From Halobacterium hubeiense (GTDB lineage Archaea > Halobacteriota > Halobacteria > Halobacteriales > Halobacteriaceae): DNA of 64,000 bases. The number at the start of each line of letters is the position of its first letter. The stretch's first letter is position 1. Under the pieces are notes generated by a model, which had not been told where the DNA came from, did no database searches, and saw nothing but the letters and a program-made list of their open reading frames with translations. Positions 41,167 through 49,065 of this stretch are shown piece by piece. The DNA lies in the NCBI RefSeq assembly GCF_001488575.1, contig NZ_LN831302.1, forward strand, positions 558,001-622,000, in the 5' to 3' direction. A program made the position numbers and the translations under genes.

Positions 41167-42273
41167 ATGGAGTACGAAGAGCCGCTGTTCTTCCGCGTGA
41201 TGGAGTACGCGGCGAACTCCGACGCGGACGTCATCGACATGGTCTCGGGGAACCCCGACTGGGGGTCGCCGCCCGCGCTCGCGGCGGGCCTCCACGAGTA
41301 CGCCGACACGGGCGGCCGGCAGTTCCAGTACCCGCCCAGCGAGGGCCTCCGGGAACTGCGGGAGGAAATCGCGGCGCGCCGGCAGGTCCCCGTCGAGCAG
41401 GTCGTCGTCACGAACGGCGCGGGCGAGGCGAACTACCTCGCGATGGGGCGCGCGCTCGAACGCGGCGCGGGCGACGAGGTCGTGATGACCGACCCGGTGT
41501 ACCCCTACTACCCGGGGAAGACGGACATGCTCGGCGGCGAGCAGGTGTTCGTGGAGACGGCCGAAGACGGCAGCCTCGACCCCGCGGACGTGCGCGCCGC
41601 GGCGAGCGAGGACACGGCGTGCATCGTGGCGACGACGCCGAACAACCCCACTGGCGCGGTGTACGGCGAGGAGACGATGCGCGAACTCGTCGCGGTCGCC
41701 GAGGACCACGACGCGATTCTGGTCAGCGACGAGGTGTACGACCACTTCGACTACTCCGGGCGGTTCACGTCCGCGCTGGAGTTCGACTCCGAGCACCGCG
41801 TCGTCGTGAACGCGTTCTCGAAGTCGCTTGCAATCACGGGGTTCCGCGTGGGCTACTGCATCGCGCCCGAGTCCCACGTCGAGCCGATGAAGTCCCGGCA
41901 CATGCTGACGAACGTCGCCACGTCGCGGCCCGCGCAGGCCGCGGTCCTGCACGCGCTCCGCGAGACCGACCCCGACTACTACGAGCAGACCCGAGAGACG
42001 CTCCGGGAGCGCGTGGACACGTTCACGTCGGCGCTGGACGACGCGGGCGCGGAGTACACCGAGCCCGACGGCGCGTTCTACGTGCTCGCGCGCTTCCCCG
42101 ACTTCCCGGGGACGCTGGAGAACACGTTCGAACTCATCGACGAGGCGGGCGTCGCGGGGATGCCCGGTTCGGGGTTCGGGAGCGCGCGCGAGGAGTGGCT
42201 GCGGTTCGCGCTCGTCACGCCGCGCGTCGAGGAGGCGGCCGACCGGCTCGCGGCCTACTTCGCGGACCGCTAG
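41167..42273 (+). CDS. Class I PLP aminotransferase
   Basis: 368 residues. The PLP lysine is in VVNAFSKSLAITGFRVGY; NPTGAVY and SDEVYDHF supply the pyridine-binding Asn and Asp-Tyr; the carboxylate-binding Arg is in EWLRFALVTPRVEEA. The acceptor substrate is unknown; aspartate, alanine or an aromatic acid are all possible. The lysine operon lacks its N-succinyl-DAP aminotransferase (DapC), and this or another PLP enzyme might serve, but no evidence here says so. Stop in CTAG shared with the next gene. Confidence 0.85.
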   Translation: MEYEEPLFFRVMEYAANSDADVIDMVSGNPDWGSPPALAAGLHEYADTGGRQFQYPPSEGLRELREEIAARRQVPVEQVVVTNGAGEANYLAMGRALERGAGDEVVMTDPVYPYYPGKTDMLGGEQVFVETAEDGSLDPADVRAAASEDTACIVATTPNNPTGAVYGEETMRELVAVAEDHDAILVSDEVYDHFDYSGRFTSALEFDSEHRVVVNAFSKSLAITGFRVGYCIAPESHVEPMKSRHMLTNVATSRPAQAAVLHALRETDPDYYEQTRETLRERVDTFTSALDDAGAEYTEPDGAFYVLARFPDFPGTLENTFELIDEAGVAGMPGSGFGSAREEWLRFALVTPRVEEAADRLAAYFADR

Positions 42274-42464
42274 TACCCGCCCGCGTCCGAGAAACACCGC
42301 CCGCAGCGGCAGGCGTCGAAGTCGTCAACGGCGCGCTCGACGGCGACCGTCCGGATGTCGTCGTGGCCCACGTCGTTGGTCGCGCCACACTTCGTCCGGC
42401 TGTAGGGGTTCTCCACCCCCTTCTTGTGCACGGTCGCCGTGCGCTCGTTCAGCACGCCCTCCAT
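42270..42464 (-). CDS. Small four-cysteine zinc-finger-like protein
   Basis: 64 residues, MEGVLNERTATVHKKGVENP. Four cysteines: KCGATN, then DACRCGRC at the C-terminus, a zinc-binding arrangement with a His/Asp-rich spacer (DVGHDDIRTVAVERAVDDFD). The closing DACRCGRCFSDAGGY resembles small haloarchaeal conserved proteins, but I give no family name. Minus-strand GCAGTTTTCC about 24-34 bases upstream of the ATG supports expression. Shares CTAG (42270-42273) with the aminotransferase. Confidence 0.6.
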   Translation of the reverse strand: MEGVLNERTATVHKKGVENPYSRTKCGATNDVGHDDIRTVAVERAVDDFDACRCGRCFSDAGGY

Positions 42465-42576
42465 GCGTGGTATTGACACGCTCAGCGCGGAAAACTGCTC
42501 CGGCCAAGACGTTCGGTGCGCCGCCCGCGAGGACCGCGACCGACGGATTGACCCCGCTGGGTCGCCGACTGTGCGT

Positions 42577-43608
42577 ATGGACGAAATCGAGGTCGAGGCG
42601 GTCGACTCCCTCGACCCCGGGGTGGTCAGCGACACCGCCGAGTACGTGCTGTACGGCGGGAAGGGCGGCGTCGGGAAGACGACGATGGCGGCGGCGACCG
42701 CGCTCGCGAGTGCCAACGACGGCACCGCGACGCTCGTGGTCTCGACGGACCCCGCGCACTCGCTGTCGGACACGCTGGAGTTCGACGTGCCGAGCCGGCC
42801 CGCGAAGATGCGCGAGGACAGCCCGCTGTGGGCGGTCGAAATCGACCCCGACGACGCGCTCCAGCAGGCCGGGATGTTCGGGCAGGACGGCGGATTCGCG
42901 GGCGGCCTCGACCAACTACTCGGCGGCGCGGGCGGCGCCGGCGGCGACGGCGCGATGATGCCGGGCGCCGACGAGGCCGCCGCGGTCCAGCTCCTCCTCG
43001 AATACATGGACGACGAGCGCTTCGACCGCGTCGTCGTCGACACCGCGCCGACGGGCCACACGCTCCGACTGCTGGAACTCCCCGAGGTGCTGGACTCGAT
43101 GGTCGGCCGCATGATGCAGCTGCGCGACCGCTTCGGCGGGATGATGGACGGCCTCACCGGGATGTTCGGCGGCGACGACGAGGACGAGCAGGCGGGCCTC
43201 GGCAACCTCGACGCCGTCGAGGAGCGCGTCGAGCGGCTCCGGGACGTGCTCACGGACCCGGCGCGCACGGAGTTCCGCGTCGTGCTCGTGCCCGAGGAGA
43301 TGAGCGTGCTGGAAGCCCAGCGCCTCACCGACCGCCTCGACGAGTTCGGCGTTCCGGTGGGGACGGTCGTCGTCAACCGCGTGATGGAGCCGCTGGCAGA
43401 CGCCGCCGACGTCCCCGGGGACGCGTTCGTCGCGCCGAACCACGAGGACTGCGAGTTCTGCGCGCGCCGCTGGGACGTCCAGCAGGCCGCGCTCGCGGAC
43501 GCCCAAGAGCTGTTCAGAAACTACGACGTGGCGCGCGTCCCACTGCTCGCCGACGAAGTCCGGGGCGAGCGCCCGCTCCGGGTCGTCGCCGCCTGCCTCG
43601 ACGAGTAG
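42577..43608 (+). CDS. Get3/ArsA-family ATPase (TRC40-like)
   Basis: 343 residues. Deviant Walker A YGGKGGVGKTTMAAATAL; switch segments STDPAHSLSDTLEF and VVVDTAPTGHTLRLLELPEV; Met/Gly-rich client-binding region GRMMQLRDRFGGMMDGLTGM; CEFCARRWD gives a CxxC that in Get3 dimers holds zinc. It targets tail-anchored membrane proteins in the Get3 model; in archaea this role is inferred. The arsenite-specific Cys triad of ArsA is not seen. Confidence 0.88.
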   Translation: MDEIEVEAVDSLDPGVVSDTAEYVLYGGKGGVGKTTMAAATALASANDGTATLVVSTDPAHSLSDTLEFDVPSRPAKMREDSPLWAVEIDPDDALQQAGMFGQDGGFAGGLDQLLGGAGGAGGDGAMMPGADEAAAVQLLLEYMDDERFDRVVVDTAPTGHTLRLLELPEVLDSMVGRMMQLRDRFGGMMDGLTGMFGGDDEDEQAGLGNLDAVEERVERLRDVLTDPARTEFRVVLVPEEMSVLEAQRLTDRLDEFGVPVGTVVVNRVMEPLADAADVPGDAFVAPNHEDCEFCARRWDVQQAALADAQELFRNYDVARVPLLADEVRGERPLRVVAACLDE

Positions 43609-44424
43609 CTACGAGAACCGCTGGAGCAGCCGGTAGCCGGCGTCCAGCCAGCGGTCCGGGAGGAAGCGCGCGAGCACGCCGACCCGGCCCGGCGTCCCGA
43701 CGGGGTACCGGGACTTGGGGTCGGGGCTGACCGCGGCCTCCGTGATGACTTCCGCGACCTTCTCCGGGGGGACGGCGCCGACGCCGTTGACCGCGCTGGC
43801 GTCCTCGAAGAACGAGTAGAGCTTCTCGTAGGCGCCGCTTCGGTCCAGCCCCTCGATTTCTCTCTCCGCTCGGTCCGTGAACTTCGTCTCGACCGGGCCG
43901 GGTTCGACGACGGCGACGTCCACGTCGTAGGGCGCGACCTCCGCGCGGAGCGCGTCGCTCATCGCTTCGAGCGCGAACTTCGAGCCGTTGTACGCGCCCA
44001 TCCCCGGGGTCGCGACGCGCCCGGAGACGCTGGAGACGTTGACGATGGTGCCGGCCTCGCGCTCGCGCATGTGCGGGAGCGCGGCGCGAATCAGGCGGTG
44101 GGGGCCGTAGACGTTCACGTCGAACTGCCGGTGGAGTTCCCGCGTGGGCACGTCCTCCAGCGGCCCGAGCTGGGCGTAGCCGGCGTTGTTCACGAGACAG
44201 TCCAGCCGGCCGTGCTCCTCGACGACCTCCTCGACGACGTTCCGGCACTGCGCGGGCTTCGTGACGTCGAGTTCGGCGGTCTCGCAGCCCGCCTCGGCGA
44301 GCGCCGCGAGGTCGTCGGTGTCCCGCGCGGTCGCGACGACCGTCCACTCCTCGGCGAGCAGCGAGCGGGCGGTCGCCGCGCCGATGCCCGACGAACACCC
44401 GGTGATGAGAGCGACCTTCTCCAT
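43609..44424 (-). CDS. Short-chain dehydrogenase/reductase
   Basis: 271 residues. Classical SDR: LITGCSSGIGAATARSL (TGxxxGxG), NNAGYAQLG, VNVSSVSGRV (catalytic Ser) and GAYNGSKFALEAMSDALRAE (YxxxK). The C-terminal part FFEDASAVNGVGAVPPEKVA is the substrate lid. NAD(P)-linked; the substrate is unknown. A minus-strand CCCTTTAAC lies about 26-34 bases before the start. Confidence 0.9.
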   Translation of the reverse strand: MEKVALITGCSSGIGAATARSLLAEEWTVVATARDTDDLAALAEAGCETAELDVTKPAQCRNVVEEVVEEHGRLDCLVNNAGYAQLGPLEDVPTRELHRQFDVNVYGPHRLIRAALPHMREREAGTIVNVSSVSGRVATPGMGAYNGSKFALEAMSDALRAEVAPYDVDVAVVEPGPVETKFTDRAEREIEGLDRSGAYEKLYSFFEDASAVNGVGAVPPEKVAEVITEAAVSPDPKSRYPVGTPGRVGVLARFLPDRWLDAGYRLLQRFS

Positions 44425-44471
44425 GCCCGATGCGTCGTGGCCCCCGCAGTTAAAGGGTCGAGTCGTCGGCG

Positions 44472-45284
44472 TCAGTCCTTCAGGTCGTCGGCGTACTGGT
44501 CGGCGAGCCGGGTCGGCGCGGGGAGCTTGTACCCCGTACAGGTCGCTTCCACGACGTCCACGGTGGTCTCGGCGCTGACGCGGTGGCCGGGGCTCACGAT
44601 GAGGGGGTTGACGTGGCGCTGCTCGGGATTGGGGTACTGCCGGGACTGGTAGGCGTACCCGACGACGGTGCCGTCGGGTACGTCCATCGAGTCGTCGGCC
44701 TCGATGGCGACGCGCGCGCCTTCCGGCAGCGGGTCGTCCAGCGGCTCACGGGGCGTCCCGCAGAGCAGGTTCTTCGCCACACCAACGGCAGGCACGTCGA
44801 AGAGCACGCCCACGTGCGTCGCGAGGCCGGCCTGACGGAAGTGGATGCGGCCGCTCCCGTCGAGCACGAGCACGTCCGGCTCGACGGACAGCGATTCGAG
44901 CGCGTCCACGATGGCGTCGCCCTCGCGGAACGCCAACAGCCCGGGAATGTAGGGGAGTTCCAGTTCCGCGCGGCCGGCGGCGCGCTCGACGACGCGGCCG
45001 TCCCGAATCGCGACCGCGGCGCTCACGGAGTAGTCGTCCCCGACGAACGCCTGGTCGACGCCGACGACCACGGGCGCGTCGCCGTCGGTGAGCGTCACCT
45101 GTTCGCCGACGCTCTCGGCGGCGGTCGGCGCGTCCGTCGGCGACTCCCCGAGTTCGACGTCCGCGACGTCGAAGCCGAAGTCGTCCTCGAAGGACGCTGT
45201 CGCGGCTATCTCGCGCTGGAGGTCCTCCATCTCCTCGCGGGAGCGGTCCGGGTCCGGGAGGAACTCGGGTCGGACGACCTCCAT
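44472..45284 (-). CDS. nfi: Endonuclease V
   Basis: 270 residues. Cleaves DNA near deaminated bases (inosine). Catalytic region VVVGVDQAFVGDDYSVSAAV (Asp), YIPGLLAFREGDAIVDAL (Glu), VLDGSGRIHFRQAGLATHVG (Asp and H) and VGVAKNLLCG, all in the EndoV order. It lies one base downstream of the rhomboid gene on the same strand, so the two may be cotranscribed. Confidence 0.93.
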   Translation of the reverse strand: MEVVRPEFLPDPDRSREEMEDLQREIAATASFEDDFGFDVADVELGESPTDAPTAAESVGEQVTLTDGDAPVVVGVDQAFVGDDYSVSAAVAIRDGRVVERAAGRAELELPYIPGLLAFREGDAIVDALESLSVEPDVLVLDGSGRIHFRQAGLATHVGVLFDVPAVGVAKNLLCGTPREPLDDPLPEGARVAIEADDSMDVPDGTVVGYAYQSRQYPNPEQRHVNPLIVSPGHRVSAETTVDVVEATCTGYKLPAPTRLADQYADDLKD

Positions 45285-45285
45285 G

Positions 45286-46239
45286 TCAGGGACGCCGCCG
45301 ACCGGGGCCGCCCGGCCCGCCGGGACCGCCGCCGCCGAACTGGAGCTGGTTCGGCGCGCGCTCGCCCTCGCGCTTGAGCTTCACGCCGTACAGCACGCCG
45401 ATGCCGAGGCCGGCGAGGTGCGCGAACTGCGCGACGCCGCCCGCGCCGATGCCGCCGCCGGCCGTCGAGACGAAGATTGAGTAGCCGGCGAACAGCAGCG
45501 TCGCGATCCACAGCGGCATCGGGATGATGAAGTAGAGGTAGATGCGGAGGTTCGGGTTCAGCACCGTGAGTACGCCCATCAGCGCCGCGATGGCGCCGCT
45601 CGCGCCGAGCACCGCCGAGCCGGTGAACTGGCTGAGCTGCTGGCCGTACCACGCGGGGTTCATCACGAGCGCCGCGCCGACCTGCGCGAGGCCCGCGAGC
45701 GCGCCCGCGACCACGAACAGCCCCACGAGCTTCGCGGAGCCGATGCGCTTCTCGACCACGGGGCCGAAGAAGTACAGCACGATGCTGTTCAACACGATGT
45801 GGCCGAAGCCGCCGTGCGCGAACACCGACGTCACCCACGTCCAGACGGCAAGCGGCTGGGTCGTGTTGATGGTGAAGAGGTCGAGCCACTGCTGGGAGTT
45901 CGGCGGGACGCCGAGCGCGGGCGCGACGGCGTACTGCACGACGAACATCAGCCACATCACCGTCAGCAGCGCGAACGAGACGTTCCCGCGGAAGTAGCCG
46001 AGCACGCCGCCCGGCCCCGTGTCCACGGGGAGTTTCGCCGCGAGCCCGCCGCTGTCCCGGGACTGGTTCACGCTGTCGTCGAACCCGCTGTCGAAGACGC
46101 CGCCGGGGTCGTTCCACTCGTCGAGGCCCGGACAGTCGTGGTTCTCCGGGAGCCTGTGCTTCGAGCAGAACGTGCCGCCGCAGAGCCGACACTGGTACGG
46201 CATCGACTCCTGCTCGCCACACCGGTCACACGTCGCCAT
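45286..46239 (-). CDS. Rhomboid serine protease with N-terminal AN1-type zinc finger
   Basis: 317 residues. Residues 1-36 form an AN1-like zinc finger (CDRCG, CRLCGGTFCSKHRLPENHDC). Then six to seven membrane helices. The rhomboid dyad is present: TGSAVLGASGAIAALMGVL (G-x-S-G, nucleophile Ser) and GGVAQFAHLAGLGIGVLYG (His). The conserved HxxxN-type segment is AHGGFGHIVLNSIVLYFFGP. It cuts transmembrane domains in the membrane plane; the zinc finger may bring substrates. Confidence 0.9.
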   Translation of the reverse strand: MATCDRCGEQESMPYQCRLCGGTFCSKHRLPENHDCPGLDEWNDPGGVFDSGFDDSVNQSRDSGGLAAKLPVDTGPGGVLGYFRGNVSFALLTVMWLMFVVQYAVAPALGVPPNSQQWLDLFTINTTQPLAVWTWVTSVFAHGGFGHIVLNSIVLYFFGPVVEKRIGSAKLVGLFVVAGALAGLAQVGAALVMNPAWYGQQLSQFTGSAVLGASGAIAALMGVLTVLNPNLRIYLYFIIPMPLWIATLLFAGYSIFVSTAGGGIGAGGVAQFAHLAGLGIGVLYGVKLKREGERAPNQLQFGGGGPGGPGGPGRRRP

Positions 46240-46335
46240 TACCGGCGGTTGGGTTGGCGCGTGGTTATCGTTTTGGGTCTCGGGGCCGCCCGCATCGACA
46301 GCTACTTGCTCGCGGAATCGGGAGAAGACGCCTGT

Positions 46336-46707
46336 ATGGACGCCGACGACGAACAGGTGTGGCGCTGCAAGGCCTGCGGGACGCGCCAGCCCGACCCCGA
46401 GCCGCCCTGCGAGCGCTGCTGGAACACGACGTTCGTCGCGGGCGACGGCGCCGAACGCGTCCTCGATTCACCGGACTCGGGGACCGACGCCACTGCGCTC
46501 CGGGTCGCGCAGGCGAAGTCGATTGCCTCCCGGACCGCCGTCGTGACGGGGGTGGCCGCGGTCGCGTTGGGCGGCGCGCAGTGGCTGCTGCCGGGCGTGC
46601 TCGCCGGCCTCGCGTTCACCGCGTTCGTCGGCGTTGCCGCGGTCGCCGCCGTCTTCTGTCTCGTCGCGGCCGGAGCTTCCGTCGCTGATTCCGTGGTCCT
46701 CGACTGA
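46336..46707 (+). CDS. Zinc-ribbon membrane protein
   Basis: 123 residues. N-terminal ribbon CKACGTRQPDPEPPCERC (C-x2-C-x10-C-x2-C), then two hydrophobic helices (about 67-84 and 91-115). No family recognised. A zinc ribbon ahead of membrane helices also occurs in the genes at 54575-54829 and 45286-46239. Convergent with the ABC permease gene (3 bases between stops). Confidence 0.65.
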   Translation: MDADDEQVWRCKACGTRQPDPEPPCERCWNTTFVAGDGAERVLDSPDSGTDATALRVAQAKSIASRTAVVTGVAAVALGGAQWLLPGVLAGLAFTAFVGVAAVAAVFCLVAAGASVADSVVLD

Positions 46708-46710
46708 GCC

Positions 46711-47454
46711 TCACTCGGTCCACGGAATCGCGAGCGTGCCGACGGCGAACGCGACGACCGCCAGCGCGACGACGACCGCCGCGTTCGTCGTCACGTCGCC
46801 GCCCGGCGTGGTGGCCGCGCGGACGCCCCGCGCGAAGTACGCCAGCGGCGAGAGGTCCACGACCGGCCGGAACCACGCCGGGAACAGTTCGGGTTGGACG
46901 AACGTCTCCGAGAGGAAGAGGACGGGGAGCGCGATGCCGTTGCTCGCGGCGATAGCGCCGTCCTGGCCGTCCGCGTAGCTCCCGATGACCGCGCCGACGC
47001 CGCAGAACACCACCGAGGTCGCGGGCACGAGCACCGCGAGCCACGGGGAGAGCGCGAACGACGCGCCCGTCGCGAGGAGTGCGACCAGCAGCACCGCGCA
47101 GGCCGCCGCGATGAGCGCGACGTTGACGAGCGTGTGCGCGGCCAGCCACTCCGCGCGCGTCAGCGGCGTCGTCGAGAGCTTCTCGAAGCGGTTGCCCTCG
47201 CGGTGGCGCGCGACCGTGCTCCCGACCCGCGACAGCGGCGTGAACAGCACGACGGTCGCGAGGTACGCCGGCACGTAGTAGGCGGTCGGCTCCGTGAATA
47301 GCCCGCCGCTGCCCGACGTCGTGCGGACGAGGCCGGCGAAGATGACGATGAGCAACACCGGGAAGAAGAACGTGAAGAACACCGCCGTCCGACGGCGCAG
47401 GAACGTCCGGTAGGTCGCGGACGCTTCCGCGCGAATCCGGGCGAGCCGGCTCAT
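46711..47454 (-). CDS. ABC-2 type transporter permease
   Basis: 247 residues, six membrane helices. TYRTFLRRRTAVFFTFFFPVLL is the usual start of ABC-2 permeases; the region FTPLSRVGSTVARHREGNRF and EKLSTTPLTRAEWLAAHTLV is the cytosolic coupling loop; DLSPLAYFARGVRAATT follows. It pairs with the ATPase encoded just upstream: ATGA overlap at 47451-47454 shows translational coupling. The exported compound is unknown. Confidence 0.88.
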   Translation of the reverse strand: MSRLARIRAEASATYRTFLRRRTAVFFTFFFPVLLIVIFAGLVRTTSGSGGLFTEPTAYYVPAYLATVVLFTPLSRVGSTVARHREGNRFEKLSTTPLTRAEWLAAHTLVNVALIAAACAVLLVALLATGASFALSPWLAVLVPATSVVFCGVGAVIGSYADGQDGAIAASNGIALPVLFLSETFVQPELFPAWFRPVVDLSPLAYFARGVRAATTPGGDVTTNAAVVVALAVVAFAVGTLAIPWTE

Positions 47455-48359
47455 CGCCGCACCTCCACGCCCTCGGCGTCGCCGGCGAGCGCGAGGTACG
47501 CGTCCTCCAGCGTCGGCTCGCGCCACGACAGCGCCTCGAAGCCGACGCCCGCGTCGTCCAGCGCCGCCACGACCCCGCCGATGCTCTCGGGCGCGACGTT
47601 CGAGAACACCAGTCCCTCCCGCGTCACCTCGGGGTCGAAGCCCGGAACTGCGGGCGCACGCTCGGTTTCTTCCGGGAGTTCGACGACGAGCCGGGGGTCG
47701 CCGCCGTGTGCGGCGACGAGTTCTCCCGGCGTCCCGGTCGCCGCCACCTCGCCGTCCGCGAGCAGCGCGACGCGGTCGGCGAGGCGCTCGGCTTCCGCCA
47801 TGTCGTGCGTGGTGAGGAAGATGGTCGTCCCCGACTCCGCGAGGTCCTCGAACACGCGCCAGAGCGCGCGCCGGCCCGCCGGGTCGACGGCGGTCGTCGG
47901 CTCGTCGAGGAACAGCACGTCCGGGGCGTTCACGAGCGCCGCGGCGACGCACGCGCGGCGCCGCTCGCCGCCCGAGAGGTCGCCGTACCACGTGTCGTTG
48001 TCGGCGTCGAGACCGACCTCCGACAGCACCGCGTCGGGGTCGCGAGCGTCGTCGTAGAGGCCCGCGTAGTAGCCGACGAGTTCGCCCGCGGTGAGGCGGT
48101 CCGGCGGTGCGAAGTCCTGCGGGAGCAGGCCGACGCGCTGGTCGTTGGTCTCGTCGGGCGCCTCGCCGAGCAACTCGACGCGGCCGCTGTCGGGTGTCGT
48201 CGTGCCGGTGAGACAGCGCACGAGCGTCGTCTTGCCCGCGCCGTTCGGCCCGACGAGCGCGAACACCTCGCCCTCGCCGACCGACAGCGAGACGCCGTCC
48301 ACGGCAGCGGTGTCGCCGTAGGCCTTCCGAACGTCTTCGGCGACGACTGCGGGAGTCAT
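47451..48359 (-). CDS. ABC transporter ATP-binding protein
   Basis: 302 residues. Walker A FALVGPNGAGKTTLVRCLTG; Q-loop VGLLPQDFAPPD; signature DLSGGERRRACVAAAL; Walker B DVLFLDEPTTAVDP; H-loop LTTHDMAEAERLADR. The last 80 residues (DRIVV-like region after GTPGELVAAHGGDP) are the regulatory tail of the DrrA/NatA exporter group. Drives the ABC-2 permease downstream. Start MTPAVVAEDVRKAYGD at 48359. Confidence 0.92.
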   Translation of the reverse strand: MTPAVVAEDVRKAYGDTAAVDGVSLSVGEGEVFALVGPNGAGKTTLVRCLTGTTTPDSGRVELLGEAPDETNDQRVGLLPQDFAPPDRLTAGELVGYYAGLYDDARDPDAVLSEVGLDADNDTWYGDLSGGERRRACVAAALVNAPDVLFLDEPTTAVDPAGRRALWRVFEDLAESGTTIFLTTHDMAEAERLADRVALLADGEVAATGTPGELVAAHGGDPRLVVELPEETERAPAVPGFDPEVTREGLVFSNVAPESIGGVVAALDDAGVGFEALSWREPTLEDAYLALAGDAEGVEVRR

Positions 48360-48408
48360 ACCGGACGGTCGGCGTGCGCGAAGGTAAAGCACTGCGGAAC
48401 GGCGCCGG

Positions 48409-49065
48409 CTACTGGGTCGGCCGCCACGCGAGCAACAGCACCGAGGAGACGAACACGACCGTCGAGAGCGCGTACGGCTCGTTCTGCGCGGCGGCCGCCA
48501 GCGCGGACGCGCTCCCGAACGCGCCCGTGAACACGGTTGCGGCGACCGGCCACGCGCAGCTCACGCACGCGAGCAGCCCGAGCAGGCCCGCGACGCCGGT
48601 CTTCGCGGCGTCGAGGACGGTCGCGGCGACGAGGTACGCCAGCGTCGCGTACCCGATGACCTTGAACGGGAGCAGGCTGACGGTGAGGTCCGCCCCGCTG
48701 TAGACGAACGCCGGCCCCCAGCCCGGGGAGAGCCAGGAGACGCGCGCGCCGAGGTCGGCGCCGTGGAACATGAACAGGCCGCCGACCCCGCCCAGCACGA
48801 GGAAGTACGCCACTCCGAGCGCGAGCGCGAACGCGCGCTGTCGCCGGGAGGCTTCGGGGAGGTCCACCCGGGAAACCGCCCAGATGGAGGCGTTGATCCA
48901 GACGAACGGGTACGCCAGCACCACGGGGTCGGTGGGGACCGACGACGACACCGCGAAGTAGAACAGCACGAGCGCCAGTTCGCCGTTCAGCACGAACGCG
49001 GCGTACAAAAGTGCCTTCCGCGTGGGCACGAACCGGCTCGGGGACAGCGATACTGACGCGCCCAC
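48409..49065 (-). CDS. Membrane protein of the cox cluster (DUF7546-type)
   Basis: 218 residues, GTG start, six to seven membrane helices. Haloarchaea carry this family beside ctaB; a name such as DUF7546 is from memory. Features: FVLNGELALVLFYFAV, YPFVWINASIWAVS, and LLGLLACVSCAWPVAATVFT with a C-x2-C pair in a membrane helix. Function unknown; the C-V-S-C pair and its position suggest copper or heme handling for the oxidase, an inference. It starts directly after the ctaB stop with no gap. Confidence 0.65.
   Translation of the reverse strand: MGASVSLSPSRFVPTRKALLYAAFVLNGELALVLFYFAVSSSVPTDPVVLAYPFVWINASIWAVSRVDLPEASRRQRAFALALGVAYFLVLGGVGGLFMFHGADLGARVSWLSPGWGPAFVYSGADLTVSLLPFKVIGYATLAYLVAATVLDAAKTGVAGLLGLLACVSCAWPVAATVFTGAFGSASALAAAAQNEPYALSTVVFVSSVLLLAWRPTQ

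Noticed and set aside
41167-42273. Assigning the class I aminotransferase as DapC of the lysine pathway
   Set aside because: The gene is 31 kb away, and substrate-determining residues cannot be read; only a general call is justified.
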